The notes under the pieces are model-generated. The model saw only the letters and a list, made by a program, of their open reading frames with translations, made no database searches and was not told the origin of the DNA. The position numbers and the translations under genes were made by a program. A DNA stretch of 64,000 nt from Gavia stellata (lineage: Eukaryota; Chordata; Aves; Gaviiformes; Gaviidae): contig NC_082599.1 in NCBI RefSeq assembly GCF_030936135.1, positions 3,334,847 through 3,398,846 on the forward strand. The letters are read 5' to 3'. Shown here piece after piece: positions 50,413 through 60,223 of the stretch. Position 1 is the first letter of the stretch; each line of letters opens with the position of its first letter.

Positions 50413-50451
50413 ATGGCGGCGGCGGGAGCGAGCGGCGGCGGGCCCCCCTGA
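50413..50451 (+). CDS. uORF of 12 codons in a TISU-type start context
   Basis: The ATG lies within CAAGATGGCGGC, a perfect match to the TISU consensus SAASATGGCGGC that supports initiation on very short 5' UTRs. It encodes an Ala/Gly-rich 12-residue peptide ([12 protein letters not shown]) and stops at TGA 50449-50451. It is 23 bases upstream of, and out of frame with, the IBA57 start. It could damp IBA57 translation, or be skipped if transcription starts downstream of it. Confidence 0.4.
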   Translation: MAAAGASGGGPP

Positions 50452-50474
50452 CAGCGTTCGGCCTGCCCGCCGCC

Positions 50475-50764
50475 ATGTTGGTGAGGGCGGGAGCGGCAGC
50501 GGCGGCAGCGGCAACAACCCTGCCCGGGCTGCGCCGGTTGTGGCGGGGCGGGGGGAGCGGGGCCGCCGTCTGCTTCCCGCTGGGCCGGGCGCTGTTGGAC
50601 GTGCGGGGCGCCGAGGCCGCCCTCTTTCTCCAGGGGCTCCTCACTAACGACGTCACGCGGCTGGTAGCGGCGGACACCCACCCCGCCGCTGCTCTGCCGC
50701 GCGCGCTCTATGCGCATGCGCTCAACGTCCAGGGCCGCTGCCTCTATGACCTCATCCTCTACAG
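50475..50764 (+). CDS. IBA57: IBA57 coding exon 1
   Basis: The exon encodes the transit peptide and the N-terminal part of the folate-binding-like domain. It is very GC-rich. It ends with AG of a split Arg codon, and the donor is ACAG|GTGAGA. Confidence 0.92.
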
Positions 50765-53615
50765 GTGAGACCAAGCGGAGGGGCGGGGAGGAGCTGGGCG
50801 AGACCACTGACAGGCGGGGGGGGGGGGGGGGGGGCGTGTCGGCGTTGCCATGGAAACGGCGGCGCGCCGCCTTGGCGGGCTTCTCCGTGCTCACAGGTCG
50901 TTCCTGTCAGCGGCCATGTCCCACGCTGGCCTCGAAGGCATTTCTGGCTTATTTAGGTAAATTAATGTGCAAAAAAGCGCTTAGTCGGTATATTTTCCAT
51001 CACTGGCTGCGGTCTCTATGAGTTACCTCAGCAGAAAAGTGTAATGAGGTTAATATTTTTAAAGCGGCCCTCAGAGCAGGCCCCAGGCGCGGGGTCTATG
51101 GGTATATTTGGGCCGTATCCGAAACAAGCGGTTTGCGCTGTCTCACAGGTGCCATAGTCACCGACGCCGCGGCACGCCGTGTGACATCTAATAATTACAC
51201 CGTATAGCCGCCTGACGTAGGTGTGGTGTCAGTCAGTGAAAAATGGGGCTCGTGCAAACTGTCGGGTCAGGTTAATGGTGTGGTAGCTAATGGAAGGCAC
51301 GGCTGAGCGAAGCTTCTCCTCCTGCTGAAAGTCACCTCGCTTTAGGTGAGCGTGAGTCAGAGAGAAGACTGTAAGGCCAGACCCGTGTCTGTCCCCAGGG
51401 GAGGTGAGGGCAGTATTTGCTAGAAAAGAGTGAAACGGATGGCTGAAGAAGTTCAAGTATTTCACGGCAGGGAGCTGAGTGCTGCTCTTGTGTGCACCAG
51501 CAGCCTTTGGTGAAATTCCCCAGATCTCTGGATTCACACCAGGATCAAGATAAAGCGTGTTGGCTTCCGCTGCTGGGGGTGTTTGTTTTTCTGACCTTGT
51601 AGGTGTTACTTTTTTAGGCTTCACGAGAGTCCAGAAGAAGAGCCGCACATCCTGCTGGAGTGTGACAGCGGTGTGCTGGACGCCATACAAAAACATCTGA
51701 AACTGTACAAGATCCGGAGGAAAGTAAACATCGCCCCTTGCCTTGACCTCTCTTTGTGGGCCGTCGTCCCCGGGGAGCAGGCTGAAGACATTGCCAGTTC
51801 CCTCACTAAATGTGCAGACCAGGCTCTGATTTTAACTCCTGACCCCAGAACAGAAGTCATGGGCTGGAGACTGATTACAAAGAAAGGTGTAAATCTGTCG
51901 GAGATTATCCCTGGGAGCCATGTTGGAAACATTCAGGATTACCACAGGCAGAGGTATAAACAAGGTAAAGCCAAGTCCTGTTTTGCATTCTGTCTCACTG
52001 GATTTTGGGAAATTTATTTATTTGTGTATTATCCCAGTTTCATCTTATCATCAGAGTCCATGCGCTGATACAAGACAGAGGAATAAATTATAAAAGCCGC
52101 ATCGGTATGTCTCAATGTATTTAACTTGTTAATAACTACAGGTATTGTTTGCTACTTTGAGGATAAAAGTGATCTGGTATATATATAATTCTGTCTGGTG
52201 CCAGAATCAATATTTGGGTACAGTTTCCTGTTACTAAGATTATGGGACGGTGGGTCAGGAACTCTTAACAGCAAAAGAAAACCAGGATTATTCATTTTCT
52301 GAGAGGGAAACTTCTGTGGTTTGAGTCATTTTGATTATTTTGGGATTAGGCACAGGCTGTGTGTTTTCCTTGTTGCTAAGGAAGGAAGAGGAAACATCCT
52401 AACTTACTTTCTGAAAAATGTATGACTGGATTCGCAGAGTTAACTCAGAGGCCAAGTGGCGGATGATTGATTTGAGAGGGAACTCGGTCCCGGGAGCCCC
52501 TGTGCCTGGGCAGAGCTCCCACTGATTTTACTGTGTCCTCTCGAATAGCGGATTAAATTAATTGGCAGCCTGAAAAATGATGGTCCTCTGCTTAAACCTG
52601 AGTCCATCTGGTTCGGAAAAGCAAGCTGTTAATGGGTCAGACTGGGCTGGAGTGTGGAAGTGTGCCGCCTCCCTGAAACACCAGCACTCACCTTGCTGTG
52701 CCGCTGCGGAAGGCTGGGTGCAACACTGTGCTTCAAAAAAATACTGGTTTTGTGTCAGTGGTCACAAAAAGAACAACTACTTATACAGACAGTCGGCATT
52801 TGGGCTTTAACAAAGACAGTTGGCCAACTTGCGTTCTTTAGCTCTGAAGAAAATAACTCTCACTGACATTAAAGTCTACTTGGGGGGGGTGGGGTGAGAA
52901 GGATTTTGGCATTGGCATTGCACATACATTGATGCCTTCATATGGGAGTGTGCATCATTCTGAGTACTTTGAATTTCCACTGGTATGGCTGCGAAGTCCT
53001 TTAAGCTTCATGAAATTAGGTACTCTGTTTGCCTTTAAGAGTAAACATCATTTATGGCTAATGATTTCACTTGGGCCCAAACCAGAGAACTGGGAAGTTC
53101 ATTATTTCACACTGCTCCTTATGAGTTCTCTCCGTTTTACGACTCACAGAGGAGGCGTATGCCAGAAATGTTAAATACTGAAGATCTTACTGTGTTATCC
53201 TGTTGGTTTTACTTTTTTCCTAGGAATTCCTGAAGGTGTGAAAGATCTCCCTCCTGGAGTAGCCCTCCCACTGGAGTCAAACCTGGCCTACATGAATGGC
53301 ATCAGCTTTACCAAAGGCTGTTACATTGGACAGGAGTTGACAGCCAGGACCCACCACATGGGTGTCATTCGCAAACGTCTGCTGCCAGTCCGCTTTTCCG
53401 CTCCTCTTCCCAAGGACAGCATTCCTGAGGGTGCCGAGATCTTAACCGAATTGGGAAAGTCGGCTGGCAAGTTCCGGGCTGGAGGAGGTGAACTTGGTAT
53501 AGCTTTGCTGAGGTTAGCTAATATAAATGAACCACTCTACCTAAATATAGCGGGTGATAAAGTGAAGCTCACTGCAAGTATACCCGAGTGGTGGCCAAAA
53601 CCTGCTAGTAAATAG
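50475..53615 (+). CDS. IBA57: IBA57, mitochondrial Fe-S cluster assembly factor, complete (3 exons, 342 aa)
   Basis: IBA57 is a folate-binding-fold (YgfZ/GcvT-related) protein of the mitochondrial matrix. With ISCA1/ISCA2 it makes [4Fe-4S] clusters for aconitase, lipoyl synthase and respiratory complexes. Exons 50475-50764, 51618-51964 and 53224-53615 give 1029 bases, exactly 342 codons plus stop (human about 356). The first ~30 residues are rich in Ala/Arg/Gly and lack acids, a transit peptide. Then come [40 protein letters not shown], and the family signature [17 protein letters not shown] with the invariant Cys at 245. The C-terminus reads [12 protein letters not shown]. The ATG at 50475 has G at -3 and gives the right N-terminus, although the frame stays open upstream. 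It lies downstream of GJC2, as in human. Confidence 0.96.
50765..51617 (+). other. IBA57: IBA57 intron 1
   Basis: It starts GTGAGA inside the CpG island and ends in TTACTTTTTTAG. Apart from the G-run, I saw no repeat or gene in it. Confidence 0.85.
50816..50834. repeat. 19-bp G homopolymer in IBA57 intron 1
   Basis: A run of 19 G lies about 50 bases after the exon 1 donor, inside the CpG island. It can form G-quadruplex structures on the non-template strand and is hard to sequence accurately. Confidence 0.9.
51618..51964 (+). CDS. IBA57: IBA57 coding exon 2
   Basis: It completes the split Arg and reads [58 protein letters not shown] and [11 protein letters not shown]. It ends with the first base of a split Gly codon. 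The donor is CAAG|GTAAAG. Confidence 0.94.
51965..53223 (+). other. IBA57: IBA57 intron 2
   Basis: Starts GTAAAG and ends TTTTACTTTTTTCCTAG. No repeat family, RNA gene or additional coding exon was recognised. Confidence 0.8.
53224..53615 (+). CDS. IBA57: IBA57 coding exon 3
   Basis: It completes the split Gly and carries [20 protein letters not shown] and the conserved [20 protein letters not shown] motif. The C-terminal beta-barrel region follows and ends [14 protein letters not shown]. This is the most conserved exon of the gene. Confidence 0.95.
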
Positions 53616-55560
53616 ATGAGGAACCACCACTCACACATTTGCCTTATTGAGAATATTTTGTGTGATAAGTTTGGGAAGGCGACTCTGCCTTCAGTTTGTG
53701 GTGTTTGATGGGGGGGGCATTACAGGATTCTCCAAACCGGGACTGAACAGCAGGAACCCAAACCAGCGGTGGGTCGCTGAGGACAGGAGGATAATCTGTT
53801 AAGCGTTGTGGAGAGACCCGTACAGGGTACGCAAGGGAGCACACCTTTTTTTGAGGGTGCCCTGTATTTATTTCAGGGGTGCCACGTGTCATTGGGTTGG
53901 ATTGCTCCTGAATTTTCAGTCCACCCCTCGCTCAATCCGCCTGTGCTCTGCGTAGGGTGCGGTGTGTGTTCAGACCGAAGCGAGCAACGGGAGCAGGAGT
54001 TTCCCTGTTGCATGCACTGAATGTTTTCTGTTCAGAATAACCATTCTGTGGTATTATAATGTCTTTTTTTTTAACAGAGAGCATGCCACTCTTACCTTGC
54101 GTAAGATACATACTCAGGCTGAAGTGTTCACTGCAAATTACTCCTTGCATTGAGCTGCTTCTTAAACTTGCTGATGGGGTGGATGTTTTTTCCCACCGCT
54201 CTAACTGCTAATTGTGTTCAGGAAGAGGAATACCTTGTACTCTGCATTTCAGTCCTTGATTTTAATAAGTCATTTCTGGTGGGAAAGCTCTCAAACATCC
54301 CGGTCCCCTGCTTCAGCACCGGCAGAGGGAGCACAGCCAGCAAGAGCCAGCTCCTCTGCCGCTCCTGACCTGGGTCATGCACGCTTCCTTCACTCGAACA
54401 ACTGTTTCAGAGAGGAAAGTGATTATTTTACAGAAATAAGGTGCGCCAGTGCGTGCCCTGGGGTGACTATTGTATTGGTGTGCTGGTGCTTGGCAGAATA
54501 ATCTCCTCCTAGAAGCACGTGCCCTCCAGTTGCCAACAACAGTTGAGGGGTGGATTTTTTTGGCATCTCCATCCTGTAGAAAAATCCTCCGCGCTTTCCT
54601 GAAGCCTTTGGCAGGGGTTACCTCGCTCCCTCCACAAAGCTGGTGAAGGGACAGTGTGTCCCGATCTCAGACCTTTGCTCCTTCCCTCAGTGTTAAGCTG
54701 CAGTCCCCGGAGAAGGGGTTAATGCCACACGTGCTCTTGGCTTAGCCTGGTGTTCCGGAGGGAGGATTTTCACCATGCTCGCTTCCCTGGCTGCTTCACC
54801 ACCATGCTTGTTCCAAGAGCCCTCTGTACCCCTCATCCAAAACCCCGTCCCTGCTGCCGTCTCTAGGTGAGGTTTCCTCCATCCACCGTCCCCTGTGGGT
54901 TTTCGGAGCAGCCCAGTACTTCAGGTTTTCTTTGCTGCTTTTTTCTGGCTCCCGCCACTCTTCTGTCTTCGCACTTTTTCGTGCTTCTGCAGTCAATGTA
55001 TTCCTCTTCGCCTCCCCAAAGCCAACCAGCTCTGTGCCTCCTAACCCTGTCAACCTGCAGTGATTTATAGGAGCCCTGTGTATTTTTGTATTACAAGAAA
55101 TCTATTGCGCGCCCGCGCTTGGAATGGCGCATGTGCAGAAGGGTGTGATGAGAGAGATGAGCAGGGGAGATCCCATGCAGACCAAAAAAAAGCTCTTGCA
55201 TGCTTATTTGTAATAAAAACCATCCAAAGCACGTTCTGCCACTGTTTCAGTGTCACTGTTACTGTGAAAGGAATTTATCTGTGAAAAATGCTCATATTGG
55301 TTAAAACTCTTTATGCTTGCTGTAAAATGAGTTTGTGGAATATCTGATTAAAAGTTTATTGTATCCGTAATTTAAGTGTGACTTGTCTGAAAAAGAAAAG
55401 ATGCTACCTTTTATTTACCTTGTGGGAAGGTACACAACAGAATACTTCTTTGGGTTGCTTGCTGACAAGAAACACTTCTTACACTGTTTAGCACCCCTTT
55501 ATCATGTTTGAAAGTGTCAACAAAGTCTGTCTGCTGCAAAAATAAACGGAACTGCAGTGT
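53616..55560 (+). other. IBA57: IBA57 3' UTR and 3'-end signals
   Basis: Non-coding sequence after the stop. Candidate poly(A) hexamers are AATAAA at 55212-55217, ATTAAA at 55347-55352 and AATAAA at 55541-55546. The last two lie in AT-rich UTR-like sequence, with GT-rich text after 55546. More than one 3' end is plausible. Which is used cannot be read from sequence. Confidence 0.5.
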
Positions 55561-56380
55561 TTCACGCTTTCTGGATCCTCCGAATGCGACAAAGGCGAGA
55601 CTGTGCTGCCCGTGTTGATGGCCTTTGCCAGAAGCAGCTTTTCCTCCGCCACCCGTTGCGCAAAGCCTCCTCAGAATAGTTATATTGTATTGGTATGCGC
55701 GCGGCCTGAATAAACGCTACATTTCTTCTGTTCGGGGAAGCCCTGCATCTTTTCCGGCGTGCACATGTTTCTTTTGTTTTTTTTTTAACGTATGTGAAAG
55801 GCTTTTCTGTTGCCAACAGCTGCAGATTACAAATGTGGGTGCTTGGACACAAAACACGCACGCAGGTTGATTTTTCAGAGGTACTAGATCACTTGAGGAA
55901 GGATGTGGCAGAAATTGGATGGGGCAGCCCCAATCCATGCTATCCTTATATTTTTATTCTCCCTCACAGCCTGCTCCATCGTTAATGGCATTAGCCGGGT
56001 GAGCTTGGGCTGGAAGGCCAGGCTGTGGCTGTGGTGGTGCAGGGTTGATTTTGCAGGGGTGTTTGCCTCGCTGATGAGCCATGAGGGAGCGAATCTCCTT
56101 CAGCCAAGGTGGGACCGAGTGAAGCGGAGCGAGGAGCTCCACCGCTGACCAAAGCCAGCCAAAAAGGGGCAAATAACCACCCCGCTGTTCCTCACGTCAT
56201 CCAAAGGGCTGAAATGTTCTCAGCGGTGCTTTTAATAACCGATTTCTGCAGGAAGGAGGAAACGTTGAGAAATAAAACACTGGTGCCAGGCCCACACAGC
56301 CCCTCTGCTGCCCCAGGCGGGAAACGAGACACTTTTATGGTGCAATTCCGTCAGGTTTTTGTGCTTTCCTCAGCACAGGA
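55561..56380. other. Intergenic, nothing recognised
   Basis: A short interval between the IBA57 3' end and the next CpG island. No exon or repeat was recognised. Confidence 0.55.
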
Positions 56381-56385
56381 CAAAC

Positions 56386-56409
56386 ATGGCGGCTGAGGGG
56401 AGCTGTCAG
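56386..56409 (+). CDS. Candidate alternative first coding exon (MAAEGSCQ)
   Basis: An ATG in a near-TISU/YY1 context (AAACATGGCGGC) opens eight codons that run in phase 0 into the donor CAG|GTAACC. It may be a first exon of the downstream gene. It is too short to identify and could be chance. Confidence 0.22.
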
Positions 56410-56807
56410 GTAACCTGCTCAGGTACCTCTCTCAGACTAAATACAGCTGGAAAATAGGGTCCCCACTCTCCGAGCGGCCAACCCTGTTCCGATCCCCTTT
56501 TTCTGGGTGTTCCCTCTCGCTGCCTCAGTTTCCCCTCGCCCTCCGCGCCATGGCGGGTCCCCCCTCCCGCTCCGCTATGGTTCGCCCCCTCTCCCCCCGC
56601 GCAGTGGTTTCTCCCACCGACGGCCGTTGACCGAGCGCTCGCTCCCTTCCCCTCCCCGCCCTGCCCGCTGCCGCCTCGGCTGCCGCGCGGGAAGGGGCGC
56701 GCGCTCGGCGCGGCCGTTGGGGCGGCTGCAACGGCCGCGGGTGGGGGCGGTGCTGGCGGCGCGCGCCGCCCCGGCCCCTCACGGCGGGAGGCGAGAGGGA
56801 GGATAAG

Positions 56808-56867
56808 ATGGTGGCGGGTAGCGCCCAGCCTCTGGCCGTTCGGCCTGAGGGGGCTTCCCGGGCAGAG
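56808..56867 (+). CDS. Candidate first coding exon of unidentified gene
   Basis: An ATG in AAGATGGTGGCGGG opens exactly 20 codons (MVAGSAQPLAVRPEGASRAE) and reaches the donor GAG|GTGAGG in phase 0, at the 3' side of the CpG island peak. I do not recognise the peptide. The gene's remaining exons would lie to the right, probably beyond the window. It could instead be 5' UTR. Confidence 0.35.
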
Positions 56868-57386
56868 GTGAGGCGTCGGCGCTGCCCCCCCGCTGCTAGG
56901 ACGGGGCTGGGGCCCCGGAGCTGAGGGGGTGAGCGGCGGGGGAGGTTGTGAGGCGCTTGGCGCCTGTGAGGGGAGGAACCGGCCTCTGCCCTGTGAGGGA
57001 GCGGCGCCGGAGCTGCAGAGGGTCTGTTGGGCTCCCTTGGAGGGAGGGGAACCCGTGTGGCTGCTGGTAGAGCAGAACCATGTAAATAAAGGACATATCT
57101 GCGAAAGTACAGGGCTGTCTTCCTCTTCCACTTGCCTGTCGTGTGCACCCTGCCAGAGATCTGTGTGCGCTCGGAGGTTAAAGAGCTGTGAGCGGTGTTG
57201 ACACATCAAAAATGAGTGATGTTCCTGCACGGAGAGATAGCAGAAGAGAGCGGTGAAGTAAGCAAGTGTTAGAGCCTGAAATCCCAATAGGGTAAGACAG
57301 GAGTCACTTTCTGAGGCTTCGGAGGCGAATGCATTGAAATGTGTGATTTCAGGAAAAAGAGGGTTTCTTCTTTTTTGCTTCTCCCG

Positions 57387-57429
57387 CCCCCCCCCCCCCC
57401 CCCCCCGCCCCGTGTTTTTTTTTTTTTTT
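57387..57429. repeat. C20 and T15 homopolymer tract
   Basis: Twenty C bases, then GCCCCGTG, then fifteen T bases. Such tracts are polymorphic and prone to sequencing error. The antisense strand is a G-run able to form a quadruplex. Confidence 0.9.
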
Positions 57430-59291
57430 GCTGGAAGCTGTGTTTGATTTCATTGTTACGGTTTTTACATTTCCCGTCACAGTAAAAAGCCAAAGAAGTT
57501 GGTGTGGTGTGGGGTCTGGAAGAATGACTTAAGTCTACTGTATAAACAGGTGTTCTACTGACTTGCCAAAATCACTGCAATCTGCTATTTAAAATGCATC
57601 ATTGAATGAATTCATACTGCTTTGGCCAGGTTGATGCTAGGACATGGCGTAATGAGCATCTTCACGCTGAGTTACTTGAATTTAGCAAGTTTAAAAAGTC
57701 CTTAAAAATATTTGTAGCTTAATGTTTTGAGTATGTTTGCCCACTGTTAACGCCTTGCTGAAACCTTTGAAATCTTCAGAGGGTGTCCGAATACTGCACA
57801 GATGAGAGTCACGAATACGATTTATTGTTCACAGCCTGCCGTGGTCCTGCTTTTCCAGAAGCCTTGTTTTCTCCAGCATTTTCAGGGCAGGGGAGTTTGG
57901 CAGCTTTGGTCCCGTTGTTCACAGCCATTGCTGCTGAAGCCACGCTGTGATATGTGCTTCTGCACAGGCACTGCGGGCGTTTTGCATGTTACTTTGAGAG
58001 GAGGGTGTAACTACTACTAGCTACTTTATAAGAGTATTGTTGGGAGCACGGTTTCTGCTGGATGGTAGCAATGAGAGATGCTACATTTTGACTTCAACGT
58101 AGTCTCTCAACTGTTTGCCTGTGCGGTATTTTGCTTCTACACGCACTCCGAGCCCTTCGGAAAGGGCTGGTTTGGTTTTTTTGCAACACGCTGTTCTCAA
58201 GCTGGCAGAAATAATTTATGCCTAAACTGTTTTTGTGGATTCGTGTCTAGATTTCCTCTCTTCCCTCTGTCTTGCCGAGGCCAAAGGAGTGTGAAATTCT
58301 GCTGTCGGAATTTATTTGAAGCTATTGGGGTCTGCTTATATCACTAAAATTATTGCATGTACTTTAGTACTGTGCTGCTGTAACACTGGAAACATTTGAG
58401 CTTTCTCTGTTTTCTTGAGACCTCTTTCTTTGAGACCATGGCTTCACACTTTTCATCTTTTTTTTTTTCTTGAAACACTTCAGTTCAATGTGTACTATGG
58501 GCAGCACTGGTGCAAGTATGCTATTCCAAAAACCTAAATGTGGAAGGGGGTATAAAAGCTTCCTGTGTCATGTTTATGTATGTTGTCATTCTCAAATGGT
58601 GCTTACATCAGACAGTTAGAGAGGCTGGAGGAGGACAGTCGCCATCTCTGAATACCATTACAGTTTTGTGGAGAGAATCCAGAGGGGAGAAGAGCAATAA
58701 TGTAAGCAAGGGCTGAGGGTTTTAGGGAGGGGTGACCTCATTTCCTATTTACTGCTGTGTCAGAAAAGCTATATGGAATACACTTCAACAATATTTGGGG
58801 AAGGTTACGTGCTGCGTGGCACCCTGCAGTGTATTTTAGCAGTGCTTTCACTGCTACAGGCTACAGTGATAGCAGTGAGGGAAGGACTTTGCAGGACAAG
58901 GCAATGTACAGTAACTTAGTGAAAATGCCTTGGGAACAGAAGAAAACTTTGGAGAAAGTTGTTGGGTTTTCCCCTCTCCCTTTTAGGATCTTTTGTTTGT
59001 AGTCTGCTGGCTTGAAGTTGGTGAAGAATTTAAGACAGAATGGTTTTCTGATTTTTCACTGTAACACTTCTAGCTGTTGTAGGAGTTCTCATATTCTGTA
59101 AGATGGATTTTGGGGCAGTGCTATTCTTCAGGGTGAACAACATATATTTTTTAGATTTAACTCAGCTGATTTAAGTGTATGCTGAAGAATATCTTGAGTG
59201 TTTTGGAAAAACTTAGTCGGAACTTCTTAGCACCCTGCTTTCTCTTTTTTCCTAGTCTGAAGACTCCGTAATAATACTTGACTGATGATGG

Positions 59292-59309
59292 ACTACACTT
59301 CCCAGCAAC
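59292..59309 (+). promoter_or_regulatory. ZNF143/SBS-like motif 1
   Basis: ACTACACTTCCCAGCAAC closely matches the ACTACAATTCCCAGNATGC consensus bound by ZNF143 (Staf) and found at many promoters and loop anchors. There is one mismatch in the core (C for A). Confidence 0.45.
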
Positions 59310-60205
59310 TGAACTATATTATATTATATCTAGGTTTTTTTCTTCTTTTCTTCAAAAAGATGAAAATGGCTGTGTTCCATTGGCTCTGGATTTCTTAATT
59401 TGCTGAAGTTATATTTCTTCGTTCTTTTTGTAGCATTAAAAATGTGGTGATGTGAGGGAAGGATCAGGGTTCATCATCTGTCTGAGGTGAGGCAGAGAGT
59501 TGTGGGAAAATTACTTTATTAAGGAAAAATGTGTAAAAGGTGATAAAATGTGACAGTCTACGAGATGTTTGACTGAAAGTGGGGTGAAGGTAAGTCAGGT
59601 ACAGCACTTTAGCATGAAAGAAGGCCTTTAACTAAAATAACCTTTATTTTTAATTATTGTTACGGGAAGCATAGGTCTTGTCTTTCATAGTTACTTAGCC
59701 GGGGTGAGCCAAATGATACCTTTCAGTGGGGAGATAGGAACAAAAGTGGCCAGTGTGTCATCACCACTGACAAAAAACATTCATTACAGTGAATTAGTTT
59801 TTCATGAGCAGATACCAAAACCCCAGAGGTACAAGGGACGACAAACTTGTCAGAAAAACTCTTGTACTGTTAAATACGATGTTGTTATACACCATAGCAA
59901 TTAAAATTTCCTTGCTGGGTTGTGTTTCCTGATTACAACTTAAATGGTTTTGGAAGTATGTGATCACCTGAGAATAATTGCTTAGAAATTACTTCTTCCG
60001 TGGGAAGGAGGCGAAGATGCATCTCAAAACCTCCCACACACTTCTCTTCTTTCCCATCTGAGAAGTGTTTCCTGGCTCAGTGAGGCAGCGGAGCTGTATT
60101 TCTCGGGCAGTCCCCGTAAGCCTCTGCGTGAAGGAGCCTGTTCCTGAGGCTGACGGTTGCAGTCCTGGATCCCGTACCTGGTAGCTATTGCACAAGAGAG
60201 GAAAG

Positions 60206-60223
60206 ACTACAATTCCCATAGTA
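60206..60223 (+). promoter_or_regulatory. ZNF143/SBS-like motif 2
   Basis: ACTACAATTCCCATAGTA matches the ZNF143 (Staf) consensus perfectly over ACTACAATTCCCA, then diverges. It is about 0.9 kb from motif 1, in the same orientation. Confidence 0.45.

Larger units (their letters stand above)
50260..50900 (+). promoter_or_regulatory. IBA57: IBA57 CpG-island promoter
   Basis: A dense CpG island spans the IBA57 first exon. It has no TATA box. It contains GGGGCGGGGC-type Sp1 boxes near 50350 and two YY1-type motifs: CAAGATGGCGGC at 50409-50420, and CCGCCATGTTG (reverse orientation) overlapping the start codon at 50470-50480. This architecture is typical of housekeeping mitochondrial genes. The start of transcription is probably close to the first YY1 site. 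Confidence 0.75.
56380..57060 (+). promoter_or_regulatory. CpG-island promoter of an unidentified gene
   Basis: A dense CpG island (strongest 56540-56900) without a TATA box. It has YY1-type motifs at both ends (AAACATGGCGGC at 56382-56393; TAAGATGGTGGC near 56804). Two donor sites on the + strand follow short phase-0 ATG frames, so transcription to the right is likely. Divergent transcription to the left is possible, but no supporting exon was seen. Confidence 0.6.

Noticed and set aside
50115-50894. 259-codon antisense frame across IBA57 exon 1
   Set aside because: It is a shadow of the CpG island and of the real IBA57 exon. Its composition is Pro/Arg/Gly low-complexity with no domain.
51229-51932. 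Antisense frames across IBA57 intron 1 and exon 2
   Set aside because: They overlap a well-supported IBA57 exon on the other strand and have no homology of their own.
56406-57287. 293-codon antisense frame across the CpG island
   Set aside because: It is GC-rich low-complexity sequence with few stops, no recognisable domain and no splice support.
59268-59298. Possible second exon (SEDSVIILD then stop) following the 56808 candidate exon in phase 0
   Set aside because: It would end the protein after nine residues with no donor. It is more likely chance, although the acceptor is reasonable.
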